Below, in pieces: positions 1-8,826 of a stretch of DNA of 64,000 nt (the stretch's first letter is position 1; each line of letters begins with the position of its first letter). Below the pieces are notes generated by a model. The model made no database searches and was not told the DNA's origin. It saw nothing but the letters and a program-made list of their open reading frames with translations. Both the position numbers and the translations under genes were made by a program. The stretch is from positions 248,001 to 312,000 of the forward strand of contig NZ_AZUQ01000001.1 of the NCBI RefSeq assembly GCF_000527155.1, read 5' to 3'. The DNA is from Haloglycomyces albus DSM 45210 (GTDB lineage Bacteria > Actinomycetota > Actinomycetes > Mycobacteriales > Micromonosporaceae).

Positions 1-290
1 CCCGAATCACGCCAGCGACCGATACCGCCGAGGAAGTGCCAGTCGTCCACCCCGAGTGCGTCCATCGCTTGGAGATATTCGCTCAACCGCCACCCTCCTA
101 GCTGATCGGAGGCGTGGGCGGCCAGGCCTTGGAGTTCAGGAACCCTGACTTCGCCCTCCTCCCCCAACGTGCAGGTAACGACGGTGACGTCTACCCCAGG
201 GCGATTGGCGTAATGAGCGATCGTGGCACCGGTGGCGACCGTTTCATCGTCCGGGTGGGCATGGACGAACAGGATTCCCTCGCTAGACAT
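1..290 (-). CDS. mshB: MshB, mycothiol-pathway GlcNAc-Ins deacetylase (5' part only)
   Basis: Translating the minus strand from the ATG at 290 gives 96 residues running off the window edge. They carry the AHPDDE zinc-binding motif near residue 11, then [11 protein letters not shown] and, further on, [10 protein letters not shown], all typical of the PIG-L family enzyme MshB. Family knowledge: MshB removes the acetyl group from GlcNAc-inositol in the cytosol, the second step of mycothiol synthesis. The paralogue Mca is the alternative, but the LGEEGEV and GRWRDSG segments fit MshB better. The C-terminal two thirds lie outside the window. Confidence 0.88.
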   Translation of the reverse strand, partial: MSSEGILFVHAHPDDETVATGATIAHYANRPGVDVTVVTCTLGEEGEVRVPELQGLAAHASDQLGGWRLSEYLQAMDALGVDDWHFLGGIGRWRDS

Positions 291-376
291 GCGTCTACGC
301 TAGCCCAGTCGCCGCCTCACGTGCGTATTCCGAGGTGAAATTTGTCGACCGAACCTCACTATGACATGAACATATT

Positions 377-388
377 TCACTTATGTGA
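377..388. promoter_or_regulatory. TCAC-TTAT-GTGA dyad upstream of sdh
   Basis: A short perfect dyad, TCAC then four bases then GTGA, lies just upstream of the sdh promoter. Its half sites resemble CRP/GlxR half sites, but the spacing is shorter than the usual CRP site, so this is only a candidate operator. Confidence 0.25.
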
Positions 389-397
389 CATACCCCA

Positions 398-426
398 TTG
401 ACATAGATCATACTAGAGACGATATT
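398..426 (+). promoter_or_regulatory. Probable sdhCAB promoter
   Basis: TTGACA (398-403) is followed after exactly 17 bases by GATATT (421-426), a good sigma-70-type match about 40 bases before the sdhC start. The AT-rich stretch around it contrasts with the flanking genes. Confidence 0.6.
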
Positions 427-464
427 CTGCGCCAGAGGACGACTTACGCACATAGGAGTGCCAG

Positions 465-1268
465 ATGACCAAAGCCGAGCCCGCCGTCACATCCCCACCT
501 CGAGCCGAGATACCGCAGCCGCAACTGCGTCGCGATCGTTGGTGGATCGGTCCAGTCCTGACTGTCCTGGGACTCACCGCCTGGGTCGCCTACGCCACGG
601 CGCGAGTTTTCTACCAGGGCCACTATTTCGTCGCCGACTACCACTACCTCACGCCGTTCTACTCCCCCTGCGTCTCCACCGGCTGCGTCCCGGAATCCTC
701 CCTGTTCGGTCAGTTCATCCCCAACCATCCCCTCATCCCCTTCGCGGCGATCTCGCTGCCGTTCCTGCTACTGTTCCGGTTCACCTGCTACTACTACCGG
801 CGCGCCTACTATCGTTCCTTCTGGATTTCTCCACCCGCCTGCGCCGTGCCCGACGGACATGCCTCATATTCCGGGGAATCGAGATTCCCGCTGATAGGAC
901 AGAATCTTCACCGTTATTTCTTCTACGCCGCCTTCGCGATTGCCTTGATCAACACCGCCGATGCCGTCATCGCCATGCAGTCGCCCAGTGGATTCGGTTT
1001 CGGGCTCGGCAACATCATCCTGTGGGCCAACGTGATCCTGCTCTGGTGTTATACCTTCGGATGCCACTCCTGTCGCCACATCATGGGCGGACGCATCAAT
1101 CACTTCTCCCGCCATCCGGTGCGGTATCGCTTGTGGACGATTGCTTCCGCGTTGAACACCCGCCACATGTTCTTCGCCTGGATCACCCTGCTGTCACTGG
1201 CCGTCGCCGACTTCTACGTCATGGCCGTCGCCGCGGGCTGGATCAGCGACCTGCGACTCATCGGATAG
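465..1268 (+). CDS. sdhC: Succinate dehydrogenase membrane anchor subunit (actinobacterial Sdh1 type)
   Basis: A 267-residue membrane protein with about five hydrophobic segments (near residues 25-45, 90-110, 150-170, 180-200 and 235-255) directly precedes sdhA and sdhB. The segment YYRRAYYRSFWISPPACAV and the HSCRHIMGGR stretch are typical of the single large anchor found in Sdh1-type complexes such as Mycobacterium Rv0249c. It holds the complex in the membrane and carries the quinone site. The ATG at 465 follows AGGAG at 454-458. It leads a three-gene operon. Confidence 0.87.
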   Translation: MTKAEPAVTSPPRAEIPQPQLRRDRWWIGPVLTVLGLTAWVAYATARVFYQGHYFVADYHYLTPFYSPCVSTGCVPESSLFGQFIPNHPLIPFAAISLPFLLLFRFTCYYYRRAYYRSFWISPPACAVPDGHASYSGESRFPLIGQNLHRYFFYAAFAIALINTADAVIAMQSPSGFGFGLGNIILWANVILLWCYTFGCHSCRHIMGGRINHFSRHPVRYRLWTIASALNTRHMFFAWITLLSLAVADFYVMAVAAGWISDLRLIG

Positions 1269-1302
1269 CCCCACCACGCCAAGACGACAACTGAGGAACC
1301 AC

Positions 1303-3198
1303 ATGATCACTCAATACGATATTGACCGCTTGAACTGCGATGTCCTGGTCATCGGCTCCGGCGGAGCCGGATTGCGAGCCGCCGTCGAAGCCCGCCTCGA
1401 AGGGGCGGACGTCCTCGTCATATCCAAGTCCCTCTTCGGCAAGGCCCACACGGTCATGGCCGAAGGCGGTGCGGCCGCCGCCATGGGCAATGTCAACTCC
1501 GGGGACAACTGGGAAGTGCATTTCCGTGACACCATGCGAGGCGGAAAGTTTCTCAACAACTACCGCATGGCCGAACTGCATGCCAAGGAGGCACCGCAAC
1601 GGATCTGGGAATTGGAAACCTACGGAGCTCTGTTCGACCGCACCCCACAGGGAAAAATCAGCCAGCGCAATTTCGGCGGACACGAATACCCGCGCCTCGC
1701 ACACGTCGGTGACCGCACCGGCCTGGAACTGATTCGCACGCTCCAGCAGAAAATCGTCGCCCTGCAACAGCAGGACGAACGCGACGGCAGCGACGCCACG
1801 ATCCGTATCCTGGACGAGACGACCATAACCGAACTGATTAAAGAAGACGGCGGTGTGGCCGGTGCCTTCGGGTATCGACGCGATACCGGACGATTCCTGG
1901 CCATCGAATCCGCCGCCGTCATCATGGCGACCGGCGGGATCGGACGGTCGTTCAGCGTGACCTCCAATTCATGGGAATACACCGGCGACGGCCATGCCTT
2001 GGCTCTACGAGCCGGGGCAGGGCTGATCAATATGGAGTTCATTCAATTCCACCCCACGGGGATGGTGTGGCCCGCATCGGTGCGCGGCATTCTGGTGACC
2101 GAGTCGGTTCGGGGAGATGGAGGGATTCTGAAAAACACCTCCGACGAACGATTCATGTTCGACTACATCCCCGACGTGTTCAAAAACCAGTACGCCACCA
2201 CCCCGGAGGAAGCCGACAACTGGTACACCGACCCTGACAACAATCGCCGCCCGCCCGAACTGCTACCGCGCGATGAAGTGGCTCGAGCCATCAATTCAGA
2301 AGTCAAGGCGGGTAGAGGCACCCCCAACGGCGGGGTGTATCTGGATATCGCGTCCCGGCGATCGGCCGAGTTCATCGCCAAGAAACTGCCGTCCATGTAT
2401 CACCAGTTCAAGGAACTCGCGGATGTGGACATTACGGCCGAACCCATGGAGGTCGGACCGACCTGTCATTACATCATGGGCGGCATCGAAGTCGACGCCG
2501 ACACCGCTGCTTCCAAAGTAGACGGACTTTTCGCCGCCGGCGAGGTCTCCGGTGGTATGCACGGCTCCAATCGTTTGGGCGGGAACTCCCTGTCCGACCT
2601 GCTCGTCTTCGGGACCCGAGCCGGCGCCCACGCCGCCGCTCACGCCCACCGCAACAAAGAGCGAGCCTCCCTGCCGCAGAGCAGCATTGAACAGGCGGCG
2701 GAGACGGTACTGCGCCCCTTCCACAACGAGGGAGACAGCCCCTACGCTCTCCAGGCCGAACTACAGGAGTTGAACGGGCGTTTGGTGGGAATCATCCGTC
2801 GCGAAAACGAACTGGCCGAAGCCCTCGACGAGCTGGACGAGCTACGCGAGCGCATCGCCCAGGTCAAGGTCACCGGTCCGCGTGCCTATAACCCGGGGTG
2901 GCATTTGGCCTTGGACCTGTCGAACATGTGGCTGTGTTCCATAGCCACGGCCCGGGCGGCCTTGCGTCGTCGGGAATCGCGTGGCGGGCATACCCGGGAC
3001 GATGCTCCCGGGATGGATCCCGACTGGCGCAAGCTGAATCTGGTGGCACACTGCCGCGACGGGGATGTGGTGTTGGACGAGCAGGCGGTACCGACGATTC
3101 CGCCGGAGTTGTTGGGTCTGTTTCCACACGAGGAGTTGGCGAAGTACATGAACGCGGACGAGTACGAGTCCATCGAGTCGGGGGAGGCTGAAGGATAG
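1303..3198 (+). CDS. sdhA: Succinate dehydrogenase flavoprotein subunit
   Basis: The 631-residue protein oxidises succinate to fumarate and passes electrons to SdhB. Visible motifs are the FAD dinucleotide-binding GSGGAG (residues 18-23), the HTVMAEGG segment whose His49 is the expected covalent FAD site, QFHPTG with His250, the active-site RGDGG (270-274) and HGSNRLGGNSL near 423. Length matches Sdh1-type SdhA. It sits 34 bases after sdhC and its stop overlaps the sdhB start by one base, so translation is probably coupled. Codon style changes from C-rich to G-rich near base 3060. Confidence 0.97.
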   Translation: MITQYDIDRLNCDVLVIGSGGAGLRAAVEARLEGADVLVISKSLFGKAHTVMAEGGAAAAMGNVNSGDNWEVHFRDTMRGGKFLNNYRMAELHAKEAPQRIWELETYGALFDRTPQGKISQRNFGGHEYPRLAHVGDRTGLELIRTLQQKIVALQQQDERDGSDATIRILDETTITELIKEDGGVAGAFGYRRDTGRFLAIESAAVIMATGGIGRSFSVTSNSWEYTGDGHALALRAGAGLINMEFIQFHPTGMVWPASVRGILVTESVRGDGGILKNTSDERFMFDYIPDVFKNQYATTPEEADNWYTDPDNNRRPPELLPRDEVARAINSEVKAGRGTPNGGVYLDIASRRSAEFIAKKLPSMYHQFKELADVDITAEPMEVGPTCHYIMGGIEVDADTAASKVDGLFAAGEVSGGMHGSNRLGGNSLSDLLVFGTRAGAHAAAHAHRNKERASLPQSSIEQAAETVLRPFHNEGDSPYALQAELQELNGRLVGIIRRENELAEALDELDELRERIAQVKVTGPRAYNPGWHLALDLSNMWLCSIATARAALRRRESRGGHTRDDAPGMDPDWRKLNLVAHCRDGDVVLDEQAVPTIPPELLGLFPHEELAKYMNADEYESIESGEAEG

Positions 3199-3950
3199 TG
3201 GCACAGCAGGAGTTTCGGATCTGGCGGGGCGACGCTTCCGGTGGGGAGTTCGCGTCCTTCGACGTGGAGGTCCGTGAGGGCGAAGTGGTATTGGACGTGA
3301 TTCACCGTATCCAGGCCGAATTTGCCCCGGACTTGGCGGCGCGGTGGAACTGTAAGGCGGGCAAGTGCGGTTCGTGTTCGGCGGAGATCAACGGGCGTCC
3401 TCGTCTGATGTGTATGACGCGGATGTCGACCTTGGCGGAGTCGGACAGTGTGACGGTGACTCCGATGCGGACGTTTCCGGTGATTCGGGATCTGGTGACG
3501 GACGTGTCGTTCAACTATGAGAAGGCCAGGCACATGCCCTCCTATGAGCACCCGTCCGATCTGGCACCGGGCGAGGCGCGTATGCAGCAAGTGGATGTGG
3601 AGCGTTCGCAGGAGTTCCGCAAGTGCATTGAATGTTTCCTGTGTCAGGACACCTGCCACGTGGTTCGCGATCATGAGGACAATAAGGACGAATTCTCGGG
3701 GCCTCGGATGTTTATTCGGGCGGCGGAGTTGGACATGCATCCTCTGGACGCCAGGGAGGATCGGCGTGACTTCGCCCAGGACGAGCAGGGACTGGGCTCC
3801 TGCAATATTACGAAATGCTGTACCGAGGTCTGTCCGGAGGGAATCACCATCACCGACAACGCGATCATTCCTATGAAGGAGCGTGTGGCCGGGAGTCGGT
3901 ATGACCCAATGGTGTGGTTGGGCCGCACGATTCTTCGCAGGAAGGAGTGA
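3198..3950 (+). CDS. sdhB: Succinate dehydrogenase iron-sulfur subunit
   Basis: The 250-residue protein starts at a GTG overlapping the sdhA stop (TAGTG). It has the plant-type [2Fe-2S] cysteines C52, C57, C60 and C72, then CIECFLCQDTC (C143, C146, C149, C153) and C202/C207/C212 for the [4Fe-4S] and [3Fe-4S] centres. It relays electrons from the FAD in SdhA to quinone at SdhC. The N-terminal part FRIWRGDASGGEF is characteristic of the actinobacterial Sdh1 branch. Third-position bases are markedly G-rich compared with sdhC. Confidence 0.97.
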   Translation: MAQQEFRIWRGDASGGEFASFDVEVREGEVVLDVIHRIQAEFAPDLAARWNCKAGKCGSCSAEINGRPRLMCMTRMSTLAESDSVTVTPMRTFPVIRDLVTDVSFNYEKARHMPSYEHPSDLAPGEARMQQVDVERSQEFRKCIECFLCQDTCHVVRDHEDNKDEFSGPRMFIRAAELDMHPLDAREDRRDFAQDEQGLGSCNITKCCTEVCPEGITITDNAIIPMKERVAGSRYDPMVWLGRTILRRKE

Positions 3951-4102
3951 CGTCGCCCGTCTCTTGATGGGAAATGTGCCGCGGCTGCATCATTCCAAAG
4001 TAGAGGTTCATGCTCCAAGCCGGTACTTTAACCCGGCCCCCTTCGTTGGGAGGCGGGTTCGAGAGTACGGATATCAGGTCGTCGACGCGTCGCGGACGCA
4101 CG

Positions 4103-4145
4103 AAACGGTGTTGGGCCAGGTTGGTCAACCACCCCAACACCGTTT
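4103..4145. terminator. Bidirectional terminator hairpin
   Basis: A perfect 13-bp inverted repeat, AAACGGTGTTGGG (4103-4115) and CCCAACACCGTTT (4133-4145), with a 17-base loop, lies between the convergent sdhB and zinc-ribbon genes. Confidence 0.75.
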
Positions 4146-4168
4146 ACGTCTGAGCCGGGTCACACACT

Positions 4169-5233
4169 CTACTGCAGCAGATGGTATACGTAGAATCCTC
4201 CACCCAGGACGATGAGTGCGGCCAGCACGGCGAAAATGATCTTCCAGACGCTGAAGGGTCGTTCCCCGACCACTGTTCCGTTCTGTCCGTTCACCAGCAC
4301 CTGCCATTGTTTGCCGTTGAACATGTAGCCGAGAATCCAAATCGGCAAGAGAAGCAGCTTGAACGTGACATTGCGGTAGTTGACGTCGTAGTTCTTGATC
4401 CGCTGACGATCCCCACCGATGTCGTGTTTGATGTCTTTCTTGATGACCTTTTCCATGCGCTCTTTGGCGCCCTCGTAACCGGCCTCGGGAGGGACGTCGT
4501 AGCGCTGCGTGTGGTGCCCTACGATGGCCTGCGGGTGATAGGGCTGGACCTGTTTGGTGTTCCATTCCTTTTCCAGCTTCTCCATATACTTCGGTGCCAC
4601 GTGAGTCGAGGCGGGTACGACGACGTCGTCGAAGTCCCGACGGACGGTGCCCTGCACGGGAGTCCAGCGCGTCTCGGTTTTTTCGTTTCCGTCGGAGTCC
4701 TTGACCTTGTAGCGAATGCCTCGCTCACCGCGATATTTGGTCTTGGTTTTCGCGTCCCACGTCCAGTGCGGCAGATAGGTCGACTTGACCGACGACGAGT
4801 CGTTGACCTTCTTCAGCGCGTTGGGTGCGAACCACCGCGAATTGATCCACTCGGTCAGGTTCCCGCGAGCGGTGGACTGGTCGACCTCGAACGGGGCCAC
4901 GGCCTCGGGTGCGACCAGGTCAGGGTTGAACTGGTCGACCACGAGGGGCGCGCCGCAGAACTGGCATTCGTCGGACCACGAGTCGGATTCGGTGTGCGCG
5001 GCGCATTGGGTGCAGACGAACAGGTTCGGAGGCACCTCTTCCCGACTGCGGCGACGCTTCCCCGCAGCCTTGGACCAGCTGTGTTCCTGAACCTCCCGTT
5101 GTTCGAAGACGATCTGCTTCGTAAAACCGCAGTGCGGACACTGTAGGGCGGTCGTGCCCGGCTGGTACTGCAGCTGGGCACCGCAGCCCTCACACGGGTA
5201 CATCTGGTGTTGAGTGGGAGCCGGTTGATTCAC
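4169..5233 (-). CDS. Zinc-ribbon protein with C-terminal membrane anchor (YdjG-like)
   Basis: The 354-residue protein has two zinc ribbons at the N-terminus: C14/C17/C32/C35 and C74/C77/C90/C93, of TFIIB/RNA-polymerase style. A charged middle follows and one strong transmembrane helix lies at about 330-350, right at the C-terminus. It lies 24 bases downstream of an SPFH-domain gene on the same strand, so the two are probably an operon. The pair resembles B. subtilis YdjG and YdjI, which work at the membrane with a PspA protein; no pspA is in this window. Role in membrane-stress response is inference. Confidence 0.75.
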   Translation of the reverse strand: MNQPAPTQHQMYPCEGCGAQLQYQPGTTALQCPHCGFTKQIVFEQREVQEHSWSKAAGKRRRSREEVPPNLFVCTQCAAHTESDSWSDECQFCGAPLVVDQFNPDLVAPEAVAPFEVDQSTARGNLTEWINSRWFAPNALKKVNDSSSVKSTYLPHWTWDAKTKTKYRGERGIRYKVKDSDGNEKTETRWTPVQGTVRRDFDDVVVPASTHVAPKYMEKLEKEWNTKQVQPYHPQAIVGHHTQRYDVPPEAGYEGAKERMEKVIKKDIKHDIGGDRQRIKNYDVNYRNVTFKLLLLPIWILGYMFNGKQWQVLVNGQNGTVVGERPFSVWKIIFAVLAALIVLGGGFYVYHLLQ

Positions 5234-5257
5234 GTCTTTCTCACCTGTCTTATCGGA

Positions 5258-6424
5258 TTATTGCGGAGGAAGCGGGGGTGGGACGGACCCGAACACGGAG
5301 GCCAATTCGGGTACGTCGGAGGCGGGCGTCCAATTGGCCATTCCGTTCTTCCACACCAGGGTGTCGCGGGTGAACTCGCCGGAGCCTGCCTTTTGCTGCA
5401 GGGTGGGAACGTCGAACGGTCCCGCCTGCTGTCCGCCGAGAGCGGCGAACCATTCGGGCTGCGAGCCCGGGATTGGAGGAGGAGCCGCCGGGGGCTGGGC
5501 CTGTGCCGGGGGCTGCTGTTGATACTGCTGCTGTGGAGGAGGCTGCTGTCCTTGGAACTGCTGTCCCTGCTGGCCTCCCATGTCCTGTGCCATCTGCTGG
5601 GCCATACCAAAGCCCGCACCCATCGCCATGGCGTCACCGCCGGCTCCACCGTTCTCCGCTGACGCCTCAACGGCGTTGGCCGCCTGGAATTGGGTGTAGG
5701 CGTTCAGGTCGCCGACGATTCCCATCGAGGAACGCTTGTCCATCGCTTCCTCGACTTCGGGCGGCAGAGAAATGTTCGAGACGGTGAAGTTGGGAACTTC
5801 GAGCCCGAACTCGTTCAGCTGGCCGCTGATGGTGTCCTTGATTCGGTCACCGATCTGGTCCTGATGCATCGCCATGTCGAGCACGGGAATCTGTGCACGG
5901 GCGAGAGCCGGGGAGACGGCCGCGACGACCTTCTCCCGCAGAAAGTCACCGATCTCTTCGGTCTGGAAGTGCTGGTCGGTTCCGACCGTTTCCCGCAGGA
6001 GGACGGCGGGGTCGATCACGCGGACCGAGTAAGCACCGAACGCACGGATGCGGACGGGACCGAATTCGGCGTCGCGCACCATGATGGGGTTCTTGGTGCC
6101 CCACTTGAAATCGGTGAACTGCCGAGTGTTGACGAAGTACACCTCGGCTTTAAAGGGCGACTCGAAACCGTGCTTCCATCCTTTGAGTGTGGAGAGCACG
6201 GGCATGTTCTGGGTTTCGAGCGTGTACGTGCCGGGGGTATAGACGTCGGCCAGCTGGCCTTCGTTGACGAACACCGCCACTTGCGTCTCTCGAACGACCA
6301 GTTGGGCGCCCATCTTGATTTCGTTGTTATGCCGGGGAAAACGCCAGACAATGGTGTCGCGACTGTCGTCGGTCCACTCAATGATGTCGATGAATTCGCC
6401 GGTGATCTTGTCCCACAGACCCAT
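5258..6424 (-). CDS. SPFH-domain protein with C-terminal GYF_2 domain (YdjI-like)
   Basis: The 388-residue protein opens with the MGLWDKITGEFIDIIEW block typical of the YdjI/virion-core-protein-like SPFH family and lacks a transmembrane helix. An SPFH/band-7 region spans about 30-260, a Gln/Pro-rich linker about 285-320, and the last 65 residues (EWFAALGGQQAGPFD, TLVWKNGMANW) form a GYF_2/DUF4339 domain. Members form oligomeric membrane-associated scaffolds; YdjI recruits PspA in Bacillus. It is first in a two-gene operon with the zinc-ribbon protein. Confidence 0.85.
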   Translation of the reverse strand: MGLWDKITGEFIDIIEWTDDSRDTIVWRFPRHNNEIKMGAQLVVRETQVAVFVNEGQLADVYTPGTYTLETQNMPVLSTLKGWKHGFESPFKAEVYFVNTRQFTDFKWGTKNPIMVRDAEFGPVRIRAFGAYSVRVIDPAVLLRETVGTDQHFQTEEIGDFLREKVVAAVSPALARAQIPVLDMAMHQDQIGDRIKDTISGQLNEFGLEVPNFTVSNISLPPEVEEAMDKRSSMGIVGDLNAYTQFQAANAVEASAENGGAGGDAMAMGAGFGMAQQMAQDMGGQQGQQFQGQQPPPQQQYQQQPPAQAQPPAAPPPIPGSQPEWFAALGGQQAGPFDVPTLQQKAGSGEFTRDTLVWKNGMANWTPASDVPELASVFGSVPPPLPPQ

Positions 6425-6563
6425 ACTGTGTCCTTCCGAGAACGTTGTTTGATCCGACTGGAAATTTCATCGTAGCAATGGCTTGCTCACGGCGATATCA
6501 GCGCAAGAGCCGTCCAGTGTCGAGTGATGCGCCCTCGGTTACGGGAGCGCACCACTCACCGCG

Positions 6564-6947
6564 TCACTGGAGTCTATTGCGCACGTCCGACGGGATTTGG
6601 CTGTTCACCATTCCCATGACGTCGATCGTTCCCGACAAACGCTGAGTCATCTCGGCAACCTTCAAGGCGTACTTTGCTTTGGCCTCTTCAATGACGTTTT
6701 TGACCATTTCACCGAGGGCGCCACGCCGACGCAGTGCGCCGTCATCCAACTCAATGGCATCGATCTTCCCTTCGGCGTTGAGTCGGACGGTGATCATTCC
6801 GTCGTCACTGGTGGCTTCGACTCCGGCATTGTCCAATTCGGCTTCGAAGCCTGCAAAGGCGGCAATGGTGTCTTCGGCGCTCTGGCGGATCTCTTCCAGT
6901 TTCCGCATGGCCTCTTCCGGAGAGGGCCGATTGTTCGCGTCGGTCAC
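6564..6947 (-). CDS. YbaB/EbfC-like protein, long type (cassette A)
   Basis: The 127-residue protein has the YbaB arrangement: an N-terminal helix (about 8-35), a beta hairpin around GMITVRLNAEGKIDAIEL, and a C-terminal helix ending in a SGTIDVMGMV tail. It starts at a GTG with GGGAG nine bases upstream. Canonical YbaB is a nucleoid-associated DNA binder beside dnaX/recR; here it is the last of four genes with WXG100-like proteins, so a DNA role is doubtful. Two paralogues share its pattern (10048-10455 and 54515-54913), including the tail motif with a conserved hydrophobic-D-hydrophobic step. Confidence 0.82.
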   Translation of the reverse strand: MTDANNRPSPEEAMRKLEEIRQSAEDTIAAFAGFEAELDNAGVEATSDDGMITVRLNAEGKIDAIELDDGALRRRGALGEMVKNVIEEAKAKYALKVAEMTQRLSGTIDVMGMVNSQIPSDVRNRLQ

Positions 6948-6966
6948 TGCTGGGTCTCCCGTCGTT

Positions 6967-7281
6967 TCAGCTCTCGTCTAGACGGCCGTCGAGATCCCGT
7001 GGATTGACGTCCGTACCGAGAATCTCGGACATCCGGGCACTCATCTGCTCTTGCGCCTGTGTTTCGGCCTGCCGGATCGTGTCGAGGATCTTCTGCCCGA
7101 GCTCATTACCGGAGGTCGCTTGAAACGCCCGGTGATTGAGTTCCAGGTCTTTAATGGCACCACCGGCGCCCATGACGACGCGGACGGCCGAATCATCGGA
7201 GCTGTGATCGACTTCGATCTGGTGGGCAAGTTGCTCTATCTTCTGGGATTGCTGCTGAAATTGCTGTTTCGGGTCCATCAT
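6967..7281 (-). CDS. YbaB/EbfC-like protein, short type (cassette A)
   Basis: The 104-residue protein has a Gln-rich first helix, a beta region with AVRVVMGAGGAIKDLELN and a C-terminal amphipathic helix. It lies 19 bases before the long YbaB-like gene and 56 bases after the large WXG-like gene. Its closest partners in the window are 9749-10030 and 54935-55210, which share the SxxVxVxxGPGGxxxxLxxxxxA pattern. Two adjacent ATG codons begin the frame. Pairing with a longer YbaB-like protein suggests a heterodimer; function unknown. Confidence 0.8.
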   Translation of the reverse strand: MMDPKQQFQQQSQKIEQLAHQIEVDHSSDDSAVRVVMGAGGAIKDLELNHRAFQATSGNELGQKILDTIRQAETQAQEQMSARMSEILGTDVNPRDLDGRLDES

Positions 7282-7337
7282 GGCTCACTTGTCGGTCGAG
7301 GGGCGCTACACGCCCGGTTTCACGAGGGGACGGTCCT

Positions 7338-8819
7338 CTATCGGCCCATGTTCTCCCTGGCGTTGTCCACGCTTTCCTGAGCGCCGTCCACACCGTCTTG
7401 GGCATTCTGAAGCGTCTCGTTGTCGCCTCCGAGCGTGTCGTTGGCGTTTTCCAGACCGTCGCTGGTGGAGCTGAGAGTGTCGGACGCACCGTCCATGGCC
7501 TGGTTGACTCCCTCTTGCACGTTGCCGTCCATGGCGCTCTGTACTCCGTCGTAGACGTTGCCGGCGTTGTCGATCGTCTCATTGACCGCGTCCTGCACGC
7601 CTTCAGCGGATTCGGCCCGCGAGTCGACGGTGTCCGCGAAGTCCGCGGTGCTGTCGGCGTAATCGGCCGCCTGGTTGAGATACTCGTTGTCGCCACCGGT
7701 CGCGTCGTTGACGGCGTTAATCGAGTCGGAAGCGCCGCTCGCGGCCTGGTTGGCACCTTGAGCCGTCTGGCGCGTTCCGCCCAGGATGTCGGAGACACCT
7801 TCGTCGACATTGCCGCTGGCGATGTCACTGACGCCGTCGGCGACGGTCTGGACGCCCTCGATGATGTCGTCCTTCGAATCCCATACCTCCATGGCGCCGT
7901 CGTAGGCGGCCTTGGCGTTCATGAGGAAGTCGATGATCGGGCGGACCTTCTCGATGATGCTCTGAACGATTTCGATGGCCTGCATGGCCTGCTCGAAGAT
8001 GTTCATCGCCTTCTTTATCCAGTCCCACGCCGTCATGACCAGCTGTGCGACCTTACGAATCGTATCGCCCACGGCGACCGCCGACGCCGCTCCAAAAGTG
8101 GCGAAGCTGGCGGCGATGTAGGGAACGATCCGCTCCAGGACCCACTGCACACCTTGCTTAATGAGGTCGAGGACGGTCTCGTACAACGACTTGGCTACCT
8201 TGGACATCAACTGAAGTAGATAGTTGAGCCCGGTGGCGACGAACCCCATATTGGACACCGCTTGGCTCGCCTCGTCGATCCGCGTCTTGGCGGCGCTGGC
8301 GGCCGCGCCTTCCCACTCCTGGATCGGATTAAGGCCCGACTCGGCGACGTACTGACCCACTTGACCACAGCCGTCGGCAACGGTCGACCACATGTCGGCA
8401 GAGGTCAGCATGCGCTCTTCGTTCCCGGTGACCATTTGCACCAGGTCTTCCAGTGGCTGAAAGGCCTCCATGAGAAAGTCGACGATCGTACCGGCCAGCC
8501 ATTCCACGGGGTTGGCACCGATCTCGCTGACCACGTCGGTAAACTCGCTTGCCGAATCGGCGATGGTGGAGATGTTGTCGTTCATGTCCCCCACCAAGCC
8601 GGTTACGCTGTCCCAGTCGGTGAGGGTCTCCACATCGATGTCCTGGACATCGCTTACCATGTCACTGGCGGCGTTGTACCCGTCGACGGCGGGTTTCACT
8701 CCGTCAATGGTTTCGTAGGCGGCGTTACCCATGTTGTCGGTGTTCCACGCCTCGGATTCGAACGGGCCCGGGTCTTGCGTGGGTCGATCGTTTTTCCAAT
8801 CCAAATTCGCATCTGACAT
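7338..8819 (-). CDS. Large WXG100-like helical protein with acidic repeat tail (cassette A)
   Basis: The 493-residue protein is nearly all helical. A conserved block FQPLEDLVQMVTGNEERM (120-137) is followed by MW (143-144) and the WXG-type turn EWEGAAA (169-174). Long hydrophobic helices fill 190-310. Residues 330-493 form an Asp/Ala/Asn/Gly-rich tail with two related units, each beginning GNVxEGV (336 and 432) and ending GGDNExL (375 and 464). It has no signal peptide. I infer a type VII secretion substrate; the tail is absent from the cassette B and C homologues. No known toxin domain was recognised. Confidence 0.78.
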   Translation of the reverse strand: MSDANLDWKNDRPTQDPGPFESEAWNTDNMGNAAYETIDGVKPAVDGYNAASDMVSDVQDIDVETLTDWDSVTGLVGDMNDNISTIADSASEFTDVVSEIGANPVEWLAGTIVDFLMEAFQPLEDLVQMVTGNEERMLTSADMWSTVADGCGQVGQYVAESGLNPIQEWEGAAASAAKTRIDEASQAVSNMGFVATGLNYLLQLMSKVAKSLYETVLDLIKQGVQWVLERIVPYIAASFATFGAASAVAVGDTIRKVAQLVMTAWDWIKKAMNIFEQAMQAIEIVQSIIEKVRPIIDFLMNAKAAYDGAMEVWDSKDDIIEGVQTVADGVSDIASGNVDEGVSDILGGTRQTAQGANQAASGASDSINAVNDATGGDNEYLNQAADYADSTADFADTVDSRAESAEGVQDAVNETIDNAGNVYDGVQSAMDGNVQEGVNQAMDGASDTLSSTSDGLENANDTLGGDNETLQNAQDGVDGAQESVDNARENMGR

Positions 8820-8826
8820 ATTTCGC

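Noticed and set aside
7398-8219. 273-residue plus-strand frame opposite the cassette A large protein
   Set aside because: Shadow frame caused by the repetitive composition of the real gene on the minus strand.
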